The translations under genes and the position numbers were made by a program. Source: Paralteromonas sediminis (GTDB taxonomy: Bacteria > Pseudomonadota > Gammaproteobacteria > Enterobacterales > Alteromonadaceae). Taken from it: 64,000 nt of DNA. Each line of letters opens with the position of its first letter. The first letter of the stretch is position 1. The stretch lies in contig NZ_RPOK01000001.1 of assembly GCF_003820355.1 (NCBI RefSeq), positions 274,847-338,846 of the forward strand. Reading direction: 5' to 3'. Below are positions 27,284 to 37,675 of the stretch, in pieces. The notes under the pieces are model-generated. The model was not told the origin of the DNA. It did no database searches and saw only the letters and a program-made list of their open reading frames with translations.

Positions 27284-28693
27284 ATGAAGAAGTTTATTTC
27301 TCTGACAGGTGTTGGTATGTTGCTAATAGCACAGTGCAATATGGCGACGGCAAAGGAAATTGATCAATCGGTAATAGAGGATACCGTTCATCAAGTGGGC
27401 AAATTAATGGAAAACAATTATGTGTCTGCTGAACAAGGTAAGCAAACTGCAGAGCTTCTCATCAATAAGTTAGGTGAAGGCGCATTCAATAATATTACAG
27501 ATAGTAAGGTACTTGCAGACACCATTACTGACACATTAAGAGAAGTCACCGGTGACAAACATCTTAGGGTCAGAGCTGCTAGGTCTGGTGGTAAACATCA
27601 TACGGAAGAAGACCTAATTAATGAGCAGCTTGATAGACAGGAACGAGACAGATACAGAAATAACGGCGTTCATCAGGTTCGCAAACTTGAAGGGAATGTT
27701 GGCTATCTTGAATTAACCGGTTTTCAGCACCTTTCGAATGCAAAGGCACCAATTGATGCAGCAATGAGTCTGCTTGCATCTTCTGATGCCTTAATCATTG
27801 ATTTACGTAAAAATGGCGGCGGTTCACCTTCTACAGTGCAGTATCTATGCAGCTATTTCTTTGATGAAAAATTACTCCTTAATAGCTTGTACTGGCGGGA
27901 GGGTGACGTTACTGATGAGTTTTGGACGCTAGAGAGTGTCAATGGTCAAAAATTGCCAGAAATACCACTGTATGTGCTTACCAGTCGTCGAACGTTTTCT
28001 GGTGCAGAGGAATTCAGTTACAACATGAAAACTCGTGAACGGGCTGTCCTTATTGGCGAAACTACGGGAGGCGGCGCCAATCCTGGAGGCATGTTTCGAG
28101 TCAATGACCATTTTGGTGTTTTCATCGCGACGGGTAAAGCTATTAACCCGGTTACTGGCACAAATTGGGAAGGTACAGGTGTGGTCCCTGATATTAGCGT
28201 CAGCAAGGATGAAGCTTTTGACAAAGCTGTGGCATTGGCCTCTGAGCAAGCTAGCATAGTCAGAGAAAAACGACGCACGGTATTTAAGGCCGCTATGACT
28301 GAAATGACCCGTATGCTAGATAATGTTGGTGAGAAAGTCTCTGTGGAATCGCTGAAAGCACATCAATCAACATTCTTTTCCCAGATGACAGCGTTTGCGC
28401 GCACCTTGTCACTTTCCGAAGGACAAATAAATGGGATGGGGTATGATTATCTCATGCAGAAACAGCAGCCTGCAACAGCACTGTTAATCATGCAGTTCAA
28501 TGTGCATCTGCATCCAAACTCCGCCAACGCGCTAGATAGTTTGGGGGAAGTCTGGTTAAAGTTAGACAGGCCCAAAGAGGCTAAAGCGAACTTTTTAGCT
28601 GGACTATCTTTGGTCGGCGAGGACAATCATAGGCTAAGAGATATACTTCAAAAAAATCTACAAAAAGCAGATGACAAACTCAATGCAACATAA
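27284..28693 (+). CDS. S41-family peptidase with C-terminal TPR-like region
   Basis: A protein of about 469 aa with a signal peptide (MKKFISLTGVGMLLIAQCNM ending ATA), an N-terminal helical IRBP-type domain, and the peptidase core GYLELTGFQHL, LIIDLRKNGGGSPSTVQYL, TSRRTFSGAEEF (Ser239) and AVLIGETTGGGANPGG. The end (about 370-465) includes PNSANALDSLGEVWLKLDRP, a tetratricopeptide-like repeat. The active serine and NGGG turn are intact, unlike its relative at 4.97 kb. Exported, probably degrades peptides. ATG 27284 is preferred to the upstream TTG because of AGGTTAATT spacing. Confidence 0.85.
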   Translation: MKKFISLTGVGMLLIAQCNMATAKEIDQSVIEDTVHQVGKLMENNYVSAEQGKQTAELLINKLGEGAFNNITDSKVLADTITDTLREVTGDKHLRVRAARSGGKHHTEEDLINEQLDRQERDRYRNNGVHQVRKLEGNVGYLELTGFQHLSNAKAPIDAAMSLLASSDALIIDLRKNGGGSPSTVQYLCSYFFDEKLLLNSLYWREGDVTDEFWTLESVNGQKLPEIPLYVLTSRRTFSGAEEFSYNMKTRERAVLIGETTGGGANPGGMFRVNDHFGVFIATGKAINPVTGTNWEGTGVVPDISVSKDEAFDKAVALASEQASIVREKRRTVFKAAMTEMTRMLDNVGEKVSVESLKAHQSTFFSQMTAFARTLSLSEGQINGMGYDYLMQKQQPATALLIMQFNVHLHPNSANALDSLGEVWLKLDRPKEAKANFLAGLSLVGEDNHRLRDILQKNLQKADDKLNAT

Positions 28694-28776
28694 AAAAACA
28701 AGCTAAATAACTCAGCTAATTTTAGACTAAGGCCAGCGGTGTAGGGTCACCGGTGGCCACATCTCAAATCAATGCG

Positions 28777-29583
28777 CTAACTTGCTTTGTTTTTTTGTTG
28801 CTCAACCAAGGTTGTTAAATGTTCAATTTGTCTTTGCAGCATATGGATGTCTTCTTGCGTTGCATGTGCGGGTTTGGCCTTATCTTCCTCTTCATGCATG
28901 ATCTGCATTGCATCGACAATAATCCCGATAAATAAATTCAGCACCGCAAAGCTGGTAATAATAATGAAGGGTACAAAGAACACCCAGCTCCAGGGAAAGA
29001 TCTCCATAGTAGGGCGCACAATGCCCATAGACCAACTTTCCAGTGTCATCACCTGAAAAAGGGTATATGCAGAGCTGCCAATACTGCCAAACCACTCTTG
29101 CATATTGGGGTCGCTATGGGTGCCAAATAGTTTTGTTACCAGTACAGCTGAGACATAAAAAATAATCCCTAACACGCCAACGACTGACGCCATGCCAGGT
29201 AATGAGTGTCCGAGCGCACCTATCACTCGGCGCATCTGCGGAACCACAGAGAACAGTCGCAATACACGTAATATACGGAAAGCCCGTAATACCGATAAGG
29301 CACCACTCGTGGGCATCCAAGAAATGGTGACAATAATGAAGTCAAACCAATTCCATCCCCCACTGAAGAAGCTTTTGCGGTAAACAATAAGCTTAAGAAT
29401 CAGCTCAATAGTGAAAACGCACAGGATAACCACATCCACAATATGCAAGGTAGCCATATGTTGCTTACCTAACGCCGTAGTTTCTAAACCCAGCGTTACG
29501 GCGTTAAATAAAATCAACCCAATGATAGTGTTTTGGAACAGGGTTGATTCCACAATAGCTTTTAATTTGCTTGCCAAAGTCAT
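28777..29583 (-). CDS. Bacterial voltage-gated sodium channel (NaChBac/BacNav family)
   Basis: A 268-aa six-helix channel subunit that forms tetramers. S1 begins LFQNTIIGLILFNAVTLGLE, and the S4 voltage sensor has Arg at every third position (SVLRAFRILRVLRLFSVVPQ). The pore loop carries TLESWSM, the sodium-selective filter, followed by S6 (FIIITSFAVLNLFIGIIVDA). The tail is charged and ends in a coiled coil (HMLQRQIEHLTTLVEQQ) that holds tetramers together. Start 29583 fits homologues; the longer frame to 29682 overlaps the divergent lipase. In marine and alkaliphilic bacteria such channels support sodium homeostasis, motility and pH. Confidence 0.93.
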   Translation of the reverse strand: MTLASKLKAIVESTLFQNTIIGLILFNAVTLGLETTALGKQHMATLHIVDVVILCVFTIELILKLIVYRKSFFSGGWNWFDFIIVTISWMPTSGALSVLRAFRILRVLRLFSVVPQMRRVIGALGHSLPGMASVVGVLGIIFYVSAVLVTKLFGTHSDPNMQEWFGSIGSSAYTLFQVMTLESWSMGIVRPTMEIFPWSWVFFVPFIIITSFAVLNLFIGIIVDAMQIMHEEEDKAKPAHATQEDIHMLQRQIEHLTTLVEQQKNKAS

Positions 29584-29676
29584 AGTTGCACGACGAATAA
29601 GGTTTTTTTTGAAAAGTGGGGGCAAATTTTCAAAAGCCAATTGGGTATATGATAAGAATGTGACACTTTTATAAAT

Positions 29677-30534
29677 ATGCAATACAACGCGCGTAGACTT
29701 AATTTACACCAATTTATAAAACCTATGTTCACAGCCCAATTGTTGATGAAAAAGCTCAAACGTTATCAATACGAGCGGTATGCCATACTTTGCCAACTGG
29801 CCTACCCAGATGCAGAGGCGCATTATCAAAAAGTGCTTACACCCTTTCATGAGCGTCAGTTGGTCGATAAATATGGTCGAAAGAGTGTCAGAATTTTATG
29901 GATGGAGGATAAAAAGGAAGTCATCGTGGTTTTCAGAGGCTCCTTAGGCGTAAAAGATTGGTTGGCAAACCTGATTTTTTTACCGGCTAAAATTCAGCAG
30001 GTAGATTGCCATTTTCATGTGCATTGGGGGTTTCGTCGTTTTCTTAATCTGCCGATGTATTCCAGTACAAAAACAATTGATGAAGCATTGCCTTTGCGAG
30101 AGTTGTTGTGCAAAGTTCTTGAACCGCTTAGAGCGAAGGGCAAGCGATTTACTTTTATTGGCCATTCTTCAGGAGGCGCAGTTGCTGTGCTGTTGGCGGA
30201 CTATTACGAAAGGACACACAAAAAAGCGGTCAAACGAGTGGTGACCTTTGGCCAGCCCGCCGTTGGAAGTCGTGCCTGGTATAAAAACTACCTACTCCAT
30301 CATAAAACGTACCGCATTTGTTGTGACTTAGATATAGTGACTTTTATGCCGCCTTTTCCCTTCTACTTTTGGCATGTTGGAAAGATGTTATGGCTGCACG
30401 ATGATCAAATTTATGAGAATACGCCCACTCACGAGCGCTTTCTGAAGTCATTACAAAGCTGGCTAATGCGACCGATTACCTACCATTACATGCGAAAGTA
30501 CATTCGCAATAAGTCGCTATTTGACGAGCACTAG
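29677..30534 (+). CDS. Lipase class 3-family protein
   Basis: A 285-aa alpha/beta hydrolase without a signal peptide. The nucleophile elbow is FIGHSSGGAVAVLLADYY, followed by KRVVTFGQPAVGSRAWYKNY, both typical of class 3 lipases (fungal-type). A His near LWLHDDQIYENTPTHERF may be the base. It starts at 29677, or at a later Met (about 29725). It is divergent from the sodium channel, separated by only about 90 bp. Its substrate is probably intracellular or membrane lipid. Confidence 0.82.
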   Translation: MQYNARRLNLHQFIKPMFTAQLLMKKLKRYQYERYAILCQLAYPDAEAHYQKVLTPFHERQLVDKYGRKSVRILWMEDKKEVIVVFRGSLGVKDWLANLIFLPAKIQQVDCHFHVHWGFRRFLNLPMYSSTKTIDEALPLRELLCKVLEPLRAKGKRFTFIGHSSGGAVAVLLADYYERTHKKAVKRVVTFGQPAVGSRAWYKNYLLHHKTYRICCDLDIVTFMPPFPFYFWHVGKMLWLHDDQIYENTPTHERFLKSLQSWLMRPITYHYMRKYIRNKSLFDEH

Positions 30535-30552
30535 CTAAGGGGCTCATCCAGG

Positions 30553-32034
30553 CTAATGTTGCCTCACTCGTTCAACCGCCTGGCACCATCCTGAATATGC
30601 CGCATCCCGCTCTGCTTTGGTTAATTTAGGCGTGAACGATTTATCAATTTTCCACAGTGAGGTGAGTGCGGAAAAATTCTCAAAAATACCCGCTTGCAGT
30701 CCAGCGAGATAGGCGACACCTAATGCAGTGGTTTCTGTAATCTTCGGCCTGTCTACTTGTGCACCTAGCACATCAGCCAAGTAGGCCATCACCCAATCAT
30801 TATTGCTCATGCCTCCGTCGACGCGCAGCGTGATTGGCCTGGCACCATCACTTTCCATTGCCTTTTGCAGGTCTTTAGTTTGATAGCAAACCGACTGTAG
30901 TCCGGCAGCGACGATTTCGGCAATACCAGTGTCTCTGGTTAACCCCATGATGGCACCTCTGGCGTCAGGGTCCCAATAGGGTGCTCCTAACCCTGTGAAA
31001 GCCGGTACTAGGAATACGCCATTATTCTTACTGGCTTTTTTAGCCAGCGCTTCACTTTCAGAGGCATGAGAGATCAGTTGCAGCCCATCTCGCAACCATT
31101 GCACAGTCGCGCCAGCCATGAATATGCTGCCTTCTAGTGCATAGGTAGGTTGCCCATTGAGCCGATAGGCAACGGTAGTTAGCAATTTGTGGTTTGACCG
31201 AAGTGGTGTTTCACCTGTGTTTAGCATCATAAAACAGCCTGTCCCGTAGGTGCTTTTTGCCATGCCCTTTTCAAAACAGGTCTGCCCAAACAGCGCGGCC
31301 TGCTGATCACCGGCAACGGCCTGAATGGGAATGGGGGCGCCGAGCAGTGTGGGGTCGACGAGGCCAAACTCATCGGCACTGTCTTTGACCTCGGGAAGCA
31401 AAGTCTGAGGGACTGAAAATGTTTCAAGTAAGTGTGGGTCCCATTGTTGTTTTTCCAGGTCAAATAATAAGGTTCTTGATGCATTAGTCGCGTCAGTATA
31501 GTGACAGCGTCCTCCGGTGAGCTTCCAAATAAGATAAGTGTCTATGGTACCAAAGGCTAATCCCCCATTTTCAGCCCTTGTTCTTGCATCAGTAACATTA
31601 TCGAGGATCCATTTGATTTTGGTGGCAGAAAAATAAGGGTCGAGCAGTAAACCTGTTTTTTGGCGCAGGTACTCGTCGAGTTCAGCATCCTGACTCAATG
31701 ATTCACAATAGGGGGCTGTGCGCCTGTCTTGCCATACGATCGCAGGGTATATGGGCACAGAAGTGCTTTTGTCCCATATGACGGTTGTTTCCCGCTGGTT
31801 GGTGATCCCCAGAGTATTGATTTGATTCGCAGAAATACCTGACTTTGCCAATACTTCGCGGCACGTGTTAAGTACAGATTGCCAAATTTGCTCGGGGTCG
31901 TGTTCCACCCAGCCGTCACAAGGAAAAGCTTGTGGAAATTCCTGCTGCGCAGTGTGTAAAGGCTCCCCTTTGGAAGAGAATATAATGGCACGGGTACTGG
32001 TAGTGCCCTGATCAATAGCGAGAATGAACGACAT
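30553..32034 (-). CDS. glpK: Glycerol kinase
   Basis: A 493-aa enzyme that phosphorylates glycerol to glycerol-3-phosphate with ATP. The N-terminal phosphate loop is [15 protein letters not shown], with [14 protein letters not shown], the substrate region [11 protein letters not shown], and [35 protein letters not shown]. The C-terminal half has [20 protein letters not shown] and [12 protein letters not shown]. Start 32034 is favoured; a Met 12 nt upstream is possible. No glpF or glpD adjoins, so the gene stands alone after the RND operon. Confidence 0.95.
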   Translation of the reverse strand: MSFILAIDQGTTSTRAIIFSSKGEPLHTAQQEFPQAFPCDGWVEHDPEQIWQSVLNTCREVLAKSGISANQINTLGITNQRETTVIWDKSTSVPIYPAIVWQDRRTAPYCESLSQDAELDEYLRQKTGLLLDPYFSATKIKWILDNVTDARTRAENGGLAFGTIDTYLIWKLTGGRCHYTDATNASRTLLFDLEKQQWDPHLLETFSVPQTLLPEVKDSADEFGLVDPTLLGAPIPIQAVAGDQQAALFGQTCFEKGMAKSTYGTGCFMMLNTGETPLRSNHKLLTTVAYRLNGQPTYALEGSIFMAGATVQWLRDGLQLISHASESEALAKKASKNNGVFLVPAFTGLGAPYWDPDARGAIMGLTRDTGIAEIVAAGLQSVCYQTKDLQKAMESDGARPITLRVDGGMSNNDWVMAYLADVLGAQVDRPKITETTALGVAYLAGLQAGIFENFSALTSLWKIDKSFTPKLTKAERDAAYSGWCQAVERVRQH

Positions 32035-32101
32035 ATTCGTTTCCATCTTGAAACAAGTATGGAAAGCATAGTGCAGCATTTACATTAAATTAACAATGAA
32101 G

Positions 32102-32163
32102 AGAGGCACCTTACACTTGTCGAGGAGACAATGTTTGAGCAAGTTTCATGTGTAAGGGCCTCT
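32102..32163 (-). terminator. Long hairpin between RND operon and glpK
   Basis: Arms 32102-32116 and 32150-32163 pair over about 14 bp with one bulge, and the loop holds an inner TTGTC/GACAA hairpin. It lies just past the end of the leftward pump gene and before glpK, so it is probably the pump terminator; the T-run is poor. Confidence 0.5.
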
Positions 32164-32169
32164 AAACCC

Positions 32170-35100
32170 CTAGGCAGGTAAGGCTTGCTTAACTGCCTTT
32201 TTTATCCGCTTTCTGCGTAATAAGTAATAAAAAACGGGGGTCAACAGCAAACCAAATACCGTGACACCTATCATGCCAGAGAACACGGCAATGCCCATTG
32301 CTTGACGCATCTCTGCGCCCGCGCCTGAAGATATAGCCATAGGCAATACGCCCATAATAAAGGCGAAGGACGTCATCAGAATTGGACGCAATCGCAACCT
32401 GCCTGCTTCTTTTATCGCTGCCAAGGCAGCCATGCCTTTGTCTTCAAGTTCTTTGGCAAACTCTACCATTAATATTGCATTTTTCATGGCAAGACCAACC
32501 AGAACGATAAACCCAATTTGGGTGAAGACATTGTTATCACCGCCAGTCAGAATAACGCCTGTCATCGCTGACAATAGAGTCATAGGTACAATTAGAATAA
32601 TCGCAACGGGCATAGACAAGCTCTCGTATTGAGCAGCTAACACAAGAAATACCAATAGGACCACGAGCGGAAAAATAAGAAGAGCACTATTGCCAGCGAG
32701 GATCTGCTGGTAGGTAAGTTCTGTCCACTCATAGTCCATGCCTATGGGGAGCGTTTCTTCAAGTATCTCGGCCATTTTTGCCTGTGCCTGACCAGAGCTA
32801 AAGCCCGCTGCGGGTGAACCGTTAATTTCGGCTGTTGTGTAACCGTTATAGTGCATAACGCGGTCTGGACCAGCACTTTGTACAACATTAACAAAGGAAC
32901 CCAGCGGGATCATTTCACCATAAGCGTTTCTTACTTTAATCTGGGTAATTTGTTCAGGTTCTTGCCTGAAACTGTCTTCCGCCTGGACGTTGACCTGATA
33001 AGTACGGCCAAACTGATTGAAGTCGTTGACGTAGAGTGAGCCTAAGTAGGCCTGCATTGTGGTGAACACATCATCAATGTTAACCCCCTGGCTCTTGGCC
33101 TTGGTGCGGTCAAGGTCTACGTCAAGTTGTGGCACATTCACCTGATAACTGCTGAATACACCCGTCAGCTCAGGTGTCATCCAGGCTTTTTGCATGACCT
33201 GCTGCGTAACCTGATAAAGCGATTCATACCCTAAGTTTCCTCTGTCCTGAATTTGCAGACGGAAGCCGCCAATTGTCCCGAGGCCTTGCACGGGCGGCGG
33301 TGGAAAAATAGCGATGAAAGCACCCTGAATACTGCCAAATTGCTGGTTTAGTGATTGCGCGATGGCATTGGCAGAAAGGTCCGGACTTTGCCGTTTATCA
33401 AAATCATCCAGTGACACAAATACAATGCCACTGCTTGAGCTGTTAGTGAAACCATTTATGTTGAGACCAGGAAAAGCAACGGCCGAACGGACACCTGGAT
33501 GTTTGAGTATGATAGATGACATATCTCGAATGACGGCCTCAGTTCTGTCCAACGATGCAGCATCAGGCAGTTGGGCAAAAGACACCAAGTACATTTTGTC
33601 CTGACTGGGCACATAGCCAGTCGGCGTGCTGGCAAATTGCTGATAGGTTAATCCCATAAGCCCGGCATACAAGACCAGAATGATGGCACTCGTGCGAGCC
33701 AATTTTTCAATACCATTTTTGTAGCCTTCAGCAGAACGTTTGAACAAGCGATTGAAGGGCGTAAAAATGTACCGTCCAAATGCCTTGTCGATAATCCGAG
33801 TCAGCCAGTCTTTAGGTGCATCATGGGGTTTCAGCAACAACGCTGAAAGTGCAGGACTAAGCGTGAGTGAATTCACAGCAGAAATCACCGTTGAAATCGT
33901 AATCGTTAGCGCAAACTGCTTGTAAAATTGACCGGTCAATCCAGACATAAAAGCAGTAGGCACAAAAACAGCAATCAGGACTAAGGTAATGGCGAAAATG
34001 GGGCCGGTCACTTCAGACATGGCCTTTCGCGTGGCTGCGATAGGGGTCAGCCCCTCTTGAATGTTGCGCTCGACATTTTCTACCACCACTATGGCATCAT
34101 CCACAACTATCCCTATTGCCAGAACCAAGCCAAACAAGGAAAGCGCATTCAAAGAAAAGCCCAATAAGTGCATGACAGCCAGCGTGCCAACCAATGACAC
34201 GGGCACTGCGACAAGGGGAATGATTGATGCGCGCCACGTTTGCAGAAAAAGTACGACGACGAGAACAACCAGTAGCACGGCTTCAAGTAACGTTGTGAGT
34301 ACCGCATCGATTGAACCGCGAACAAACACTGTGGGGTCATACACAATACTGTAGTCTATGCCAGCAGGAAAACGCTGCTTCAGCAGGCGCATTTGCTCAC
34401 GCACGTCGTCTGATATTTGGATCGCATTTGAGCCAGGTGCTTGAAATATAGGCAGCGCAACGGCGGGTTTGTTGTCTAATAAGGAACGCAGAGAGTAATT
34501 GTTGGCACCCAGTTCAATACGGGCAACATCACGCAGGCGTGAAAGACCGCCGTTTTCATTTACTTTGATAATAATGTCGCCAAATTCCTGCTCACTTGCC
34601 AGGCGGCCCTTCATGTTGATTAGCAACTGAAAATCGTTATTACCAGAGGGTTGAGCACCTAAAGAACCTGCCGCTGCTTGCTGGTTTTGTTCCCTGATTG
34701 CGGCAACAATATCACTAGGATTCAAGCCCAAGTTGGCGACTTTTTCGGGATCCAGCCAAATGCGCATAGAAAATTCACCAGCACCGAACAGCTGAACGTC
34801 ACCGACTCCTTCAATGCGGGCCAGTTCGTCTTTGACATTTAGTCGGGCATAGTTTGAAAGGTAAAGCATGTCGTATGCGTCATCAGGTGACGTAACGTGA
34901 ACCACCATGGTTAAATCGGGCGATGACTTTTGGGTTACCACGCCAAGTCTTTGCACTTCCTGTGGTAAACGTGGTAGGGCACGATCAACACGGTTTTGAA
35001 CAAGCGTTGTCGCGCGGTCTGGATCTGTACCAATGGCAAACGTTAATGTTAACGTCATACGACCGTCAGACGTTGCCTGAGACGACATATAAAGTAAGTC

Positions 35101-35325
35101 TTCAACGCCATTGATTTCTTGTTCAAGTGGTGAGGCTACAGTATCTGCTATGACGTTGGGATTTGCGCCTGGATAGCTGGCTGTGACAACAACAGTGGGA
35201 GGCACCACGTCAGGGTACTCGGTGATTGGTAACTTGTTTAGTGCCAACGCGCCAGCAATAAATATCAGTAGTGATAATACACCCGCAAAAATAGGCCGGC
35301 TAATGAAGAAGTTTGAAAAATTCAT
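32170..35325 (-). CDS. RND multidrug efflux transporter, inner-membrane subunit (HAE1 family)
   Basis: A 1051-aa AcrB/MexF-type proton-driven pump. It begins MNFSNFFISRPIFAGVLSLL with a GGAGG ribosome site. Twelve membrane helices are expected. The proton-relay Asp pair is in GIVVDDAIVVVENVERN, and the SRPIFA, GVGDVQLFGA and QNRVDRALPRLPQEVQRLGV segments are typical. Two large periplasmic loops flank the halves. It starts 1 nt after the adaptor gene stop, so they form one operon. The outer-membrane channel gene is not present here. Confidence 0.95.
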   Translation of the reverse strand: MNFSNFFISRPIFAGVLSLLIFIAGALALNKLPITEYPDVVPPTVVVTASYPGANPNVIADTVASPLEQEINGVEDLLYMSSQATSDGRMTLTLTFAIGTDPDRATTLVQNRVDRALPRLPQEVQRLGVVTQKSSPDLTMVVHVTSPDDAYDMLYLSNYARLNVKDELARIEGVGDVQLFGAGEFSMRIWLDPEKVANLGLNPSDIVAAIREQNQQAAAGSLGAQPSGNNDFQLLINMKGRLASEQEFGDIIIKVNENGGLSRLRDVARIELGANNYSLRSLLDNKPAVALPIFQAPGSNAIQISDDVREQMRLLKQRFPAGIDYSIVYDPTVFVRGSIDAVLTTLLEAVLLVVLVVVLFLQTWRASIIPLVAVPVSLVGTLAVMHLLGFSLNALSLFGLVLAIGIVVDDAIVVVENVERNIQEGLTPIAATRKAMSEVTGPIFAITLVLIAVFVPTAFMSGLTGQFYKQFALTITISTVISAVNSLTLSPALSALLLKPHDAPKDWLTRIIDKAFGRYIFTPFNRLFKRSAEGYKNGIEKLARTSAIILVLYAGLMGLTYQQFASTPTGYVPSQDKMYLVSFAQLPDAASLDRTEAVIRDMSSIILKHPGVRSAVAFPGLNINGFTNSSSSGIVFVSLDDFDKRQSPDLSANAIAQSLNQQFGSIQGAFIAIFPPPPVQGLGTIGGFRLQIQDRGNLGYESLYQVTQQVMQKAWMTPELTGVFSSYQVNVPQLDVDLDRTKAKSQGVNIDDVFTTMQAYLGSLYVNDFNQFGRTYQVNVQAEDSFRQEPEQITQIKVRNAYGEMIPLGSFVNVVQSAGPDRVMHYNGYTTAEINGSPAAGFSSGQAQAKMAEILEETLPIGMDYEWTELTYQQILAGNSALLIFPLVVLLVFLVLAAQYESLSMPVAIILIVPMTLLSAMTGVILTGGDNNVFTQIGFIVLVGLAMKNAILMVEFAKELEDKGMAALAAIKEAGRLRLRPILMTSFAFIMGVLPMAISSGAGAEMRQAMGIAVFSGMIGVTVFGLLLTPVFYYLLRRKRIKKAVKQALPA

Positions 35326-35326
35326 G

Positions 35327-36586
35327 TTAGCCTCCAACTACGCTATCTGGGGCTTGTTGTGTCGCGGCTATTTTTGACTTGTCTTTTGCAGTTACTGCAA
35401 ACGTATCGAGCAAATGCTGAGCATGCCTAATGGCGGTCAGTTTGGCGTCTGTCGTCATAGTAACGATTTTTGGGGTAACGGGTGTACCCGGGCGCACGCG
35501 TTGCAGGCCATTTACGACAATTTTATCGTCTATAGATAACCCTGATTTGACGATTCTTAAGCCATTAAATTTATCACCCAGTGTGATGGCACGATATTGC
35601 ACAGTATTGTCTTCAGACAATACCAGCACAAACTTGTTGTTTAAGTCTGTGCCGATGGCTTTATCGTCTATTAGAATGCCCTGATAAGCCGCACTGCCAA
35701 CGAGCTTAAGTCGTGCAAATAGGCCGGGAATAAGATCGCCTTGCTCATTGTCAAACACCGCCCGGCCACGGATGGTTCCGCTGGAAGGGTTTATCTGGTT
35801 GTCTACAAAGTCAATGTGGCCCTGATAGGGGAAATTTTGATCGGAAGCTAAGCCCATGAGAACAGGGTTTTTATGGTTACGAGAGCTCGGACGTGCTCCT
35901 TCTTTATTAAGCTTTGCATAATTCAGGTAGGTTCGTTCATCAGCATCAAAGTAAGCGTACACTTTGCCAACTGAGACAAGGTTGGTCAGAACTGATTGAC
36001 CGGCATTGACATAGTTGCCCTTAGTCACCAAAGCCCGAGATACTCGCCCGGCAATTGGCGCTTCAACACGCGTATAGCTGAGCTCAAGGCGAGCAAGCTC
36101 CAGTGAAGCTTGGGTGGCAGCAATATTGGCTTCTGCCTCCTGATATTGTGCTAAGCGTTGATCTAGCTGTTCTATCGAGATGGCGTTTTGCGTGACCAGA
36201 TCCTGTGCACGTGCAAACTCGGATTCAGCCAAAACGAAGCGTGCTTTAGCGGTTTTCAAAGCAGCTTCAAGCCTTTTGACTTCGGCTTTGTAGGCTCTGT
36301 TATCAATGAAAAAAAGCGGGTCACCGGCTTTGACGATGGCACCCTCTTCGTAAGCCACAATATCTACATATCCTGATACACGTGGTCGCAGTTCCACGCT
36401 TTGAGGCGCCTCAAGACGGCCCGTAAAAGTATCCCATTCAGTAAGCCTTTCACTCACCACTTGTGCGACTGACACTTCTGGAGCTGGTGGCATCTGCGTT
36501 GACTCTGTCTGTGAACCACAGGCAGAGAGTAAAAGGGTCATAGATGCCCACGTGGCCACTTTAATAGCATGGGAAAGTGAATTCAT
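35327..36586 (-). CDS. RND efflux periplasmic adaptor lipoprotein
   Basis: A 419-aa membrane fusion protein. It starts with a lipoprotein signal ending LLLSACGS, so the mature Cys is lipidated. The HlyD-type core has biotinyl-lipoyl halves (VDIVAYEEGAIVKAGDPLFF and RVEAPIAGRVSRALVTKGNY), a helical hairpin between them (about 90-155) and a beta-barrel with GTIRGRAVFDNEQGDLIPG. It couples the pump to an outer-membrane channel. It resembles MexE-type adaptors. Start 36586 follows TTGAGGAGC. The promoter is shared with the divergent LysR gene. Confidence 0.92.
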   Translation of the reverse strand: MNSLSHAIKVATWASMTLLLSACGSQTESTQMPPAPEVSVAQVVSERLTEWDTFTGRLEAPQSVELRPRVSGYVDIVAYEEGAIVKAGDPLFFIDNRAYKAEVKRLEAALKTAKARFVLAESEFARAQDLVTQNAISIEQLDQRLAQYQEAEANIAATQASLELARLELSYTRVEAPIAGRVSRALVTKGNYVNAGQSVLTNLVSVGKVYAYFDADERTYLNYAKLNKEGARPSSRNHKNPVLMGLASDQNFPYQGHIDFVDNQINPSSGTIRGRAVFDNEQGDLIPGLFARLKLVGSAAYQGILIDDKAIGTDLNNKFVLVLSEDNTVQYRAITLGDKFNGLRIVKSGLSIDDKIVVNGLQRVRPGTPVTPKIVTMTTDAKLTAIRHAQHLLDTFAVTAKDKSKIAATQQAPDSVVGG

Positions 36587-36709
36587 GGTTTGCTCCTCAA
36601 CAAGTCCAATTTGATTTGACGGCGGCAAGTATGAGGGCTAAATTAAAATAAATATAATTATATTAAAGTATGTAACTCATCACTTTTTAGAATGTATCGG
36701 GGAGGTCCT

Positions 36710-37663
36710 ATGCGGACTCAGGAATTAAACTTACTGATGGTATTTGATGCTGTCATGACCGAAGGGTCTATCACCCGAGCGGCCGAACGCTTGGCGATGA
36801 CACAGCCTGCCGTATCTAATGCCGTTTCGCGCATGCGAATGGTTTGGAAAGATGAACTATTTGTGAAGGAAGGCAGACGTATCCAGCCCACGTTGTTTGC
36901 GCAAAATTTATGGACGCAAGTTCGTACTCCATTGCAAGCGTTAAGTGAAGCTGTTGATCCGCAAGATTTTGACCCTGCAACGTCAACGCGAACTTTCAGG
37001 ATAGCAGTCGCAAGCGCTGGTGTAGATATTGCCTGGAAACCGTTGCGTGCGATTATTGAAGCACAGGCGCAGAATGTGAATATCCACGCCATACCCTACA
37101 CCATTGCTAATGGCGAAAAAGTGCTCATTGATGCCGAAGTCGATTTAGTTATCGGTACCATGGGTAACATGATGTCGCCCGTTATTCATAGCGAATTCCT
37201 TTTTAACCCCTGCTATGTTTGCATCATGCGGCCAGGTCACCCCTTGGCTAAAAAAGATCTTACACTGGAAGAGTTTGCCAGTGCTCCGCATTTATTGGTT
37301 TCTCTCTCTGGTGACGTAACCGGGTATACAGATCAGGTACTGGCTCAGCATGGCTTAAAACGACGAATTGCAATGTCGGTGAATCATTTTTCGGCGGTTC
37401 CCGGTCTTATCGAAAGCAGTGATTTGATTGCTGTGGTTCCACCCACTGCGTTAGAAGAATCTATCTTCAGTGGTCGAGTAGCCGTAACAGAGCCACCATT
37501 ACCTATTCCTGGTTCACATATAGGTAGTTTTTGGCACAAACGCCAAGAAACTGATGCAGGTTTATGCTGGCTGCGCTCACATTTAAGTCAAATAATGAAA
37601 CAGCACGCAGAGAAACATTTTGCAGAGCTTGAAAAAAGGTTCTGTGGTGCCTGCGCTGCGTAA
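36710..37663 (+). CDS. LysR-family regulator, divergent from RND pump (MexT-like position)
   Basis: A 317-aa regulator. The N-terminal winged helix reads NLLMVFDAVMTEGSITRAAE, RLAMTQPAVSNAVSRMR, and an effector domain follows. Start 36710 follows GGGGAGGTCC. Its divergence from the adaptor-pump operon resembles mexT next to mexEF in Pseudomonas, so it probably controls the pump. It is followed after 12 nt by a YghU-type GST, giving an operon that fits a response to electrophile or thiol stress. Confidence 0.88.
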   Translation: MRTQELNLLMVFDAVMTEGSITRAAERLAMTQPAVSNAVSRMRMVWKDELFVKEGRRIQPTLFAQNLWTQVRTPLQALSEAVDPQDFDPATSTRTFRIAVASAGVDIAWKPLRAIIEAQAQNVNIHAIPYTIANGEKVLIDAEVDLVIGTMGNMMSPVIHSEFLFNPCYVCIMRPGHPLAKKDLTLEEFASAPHLLVSLSGDVTGYTDQVLAQHGLKRRIAMSVNHFSAVPGLIESSDLIAVVPPTALEESIFSGRVAVTEPPLPIPGSHIGSFWHKRQETDAGLCWLRSHLSQIMKQHAEKHFAELEKRFCGACAA

Positions 37664-37675
37664 ACAGGAGACACA

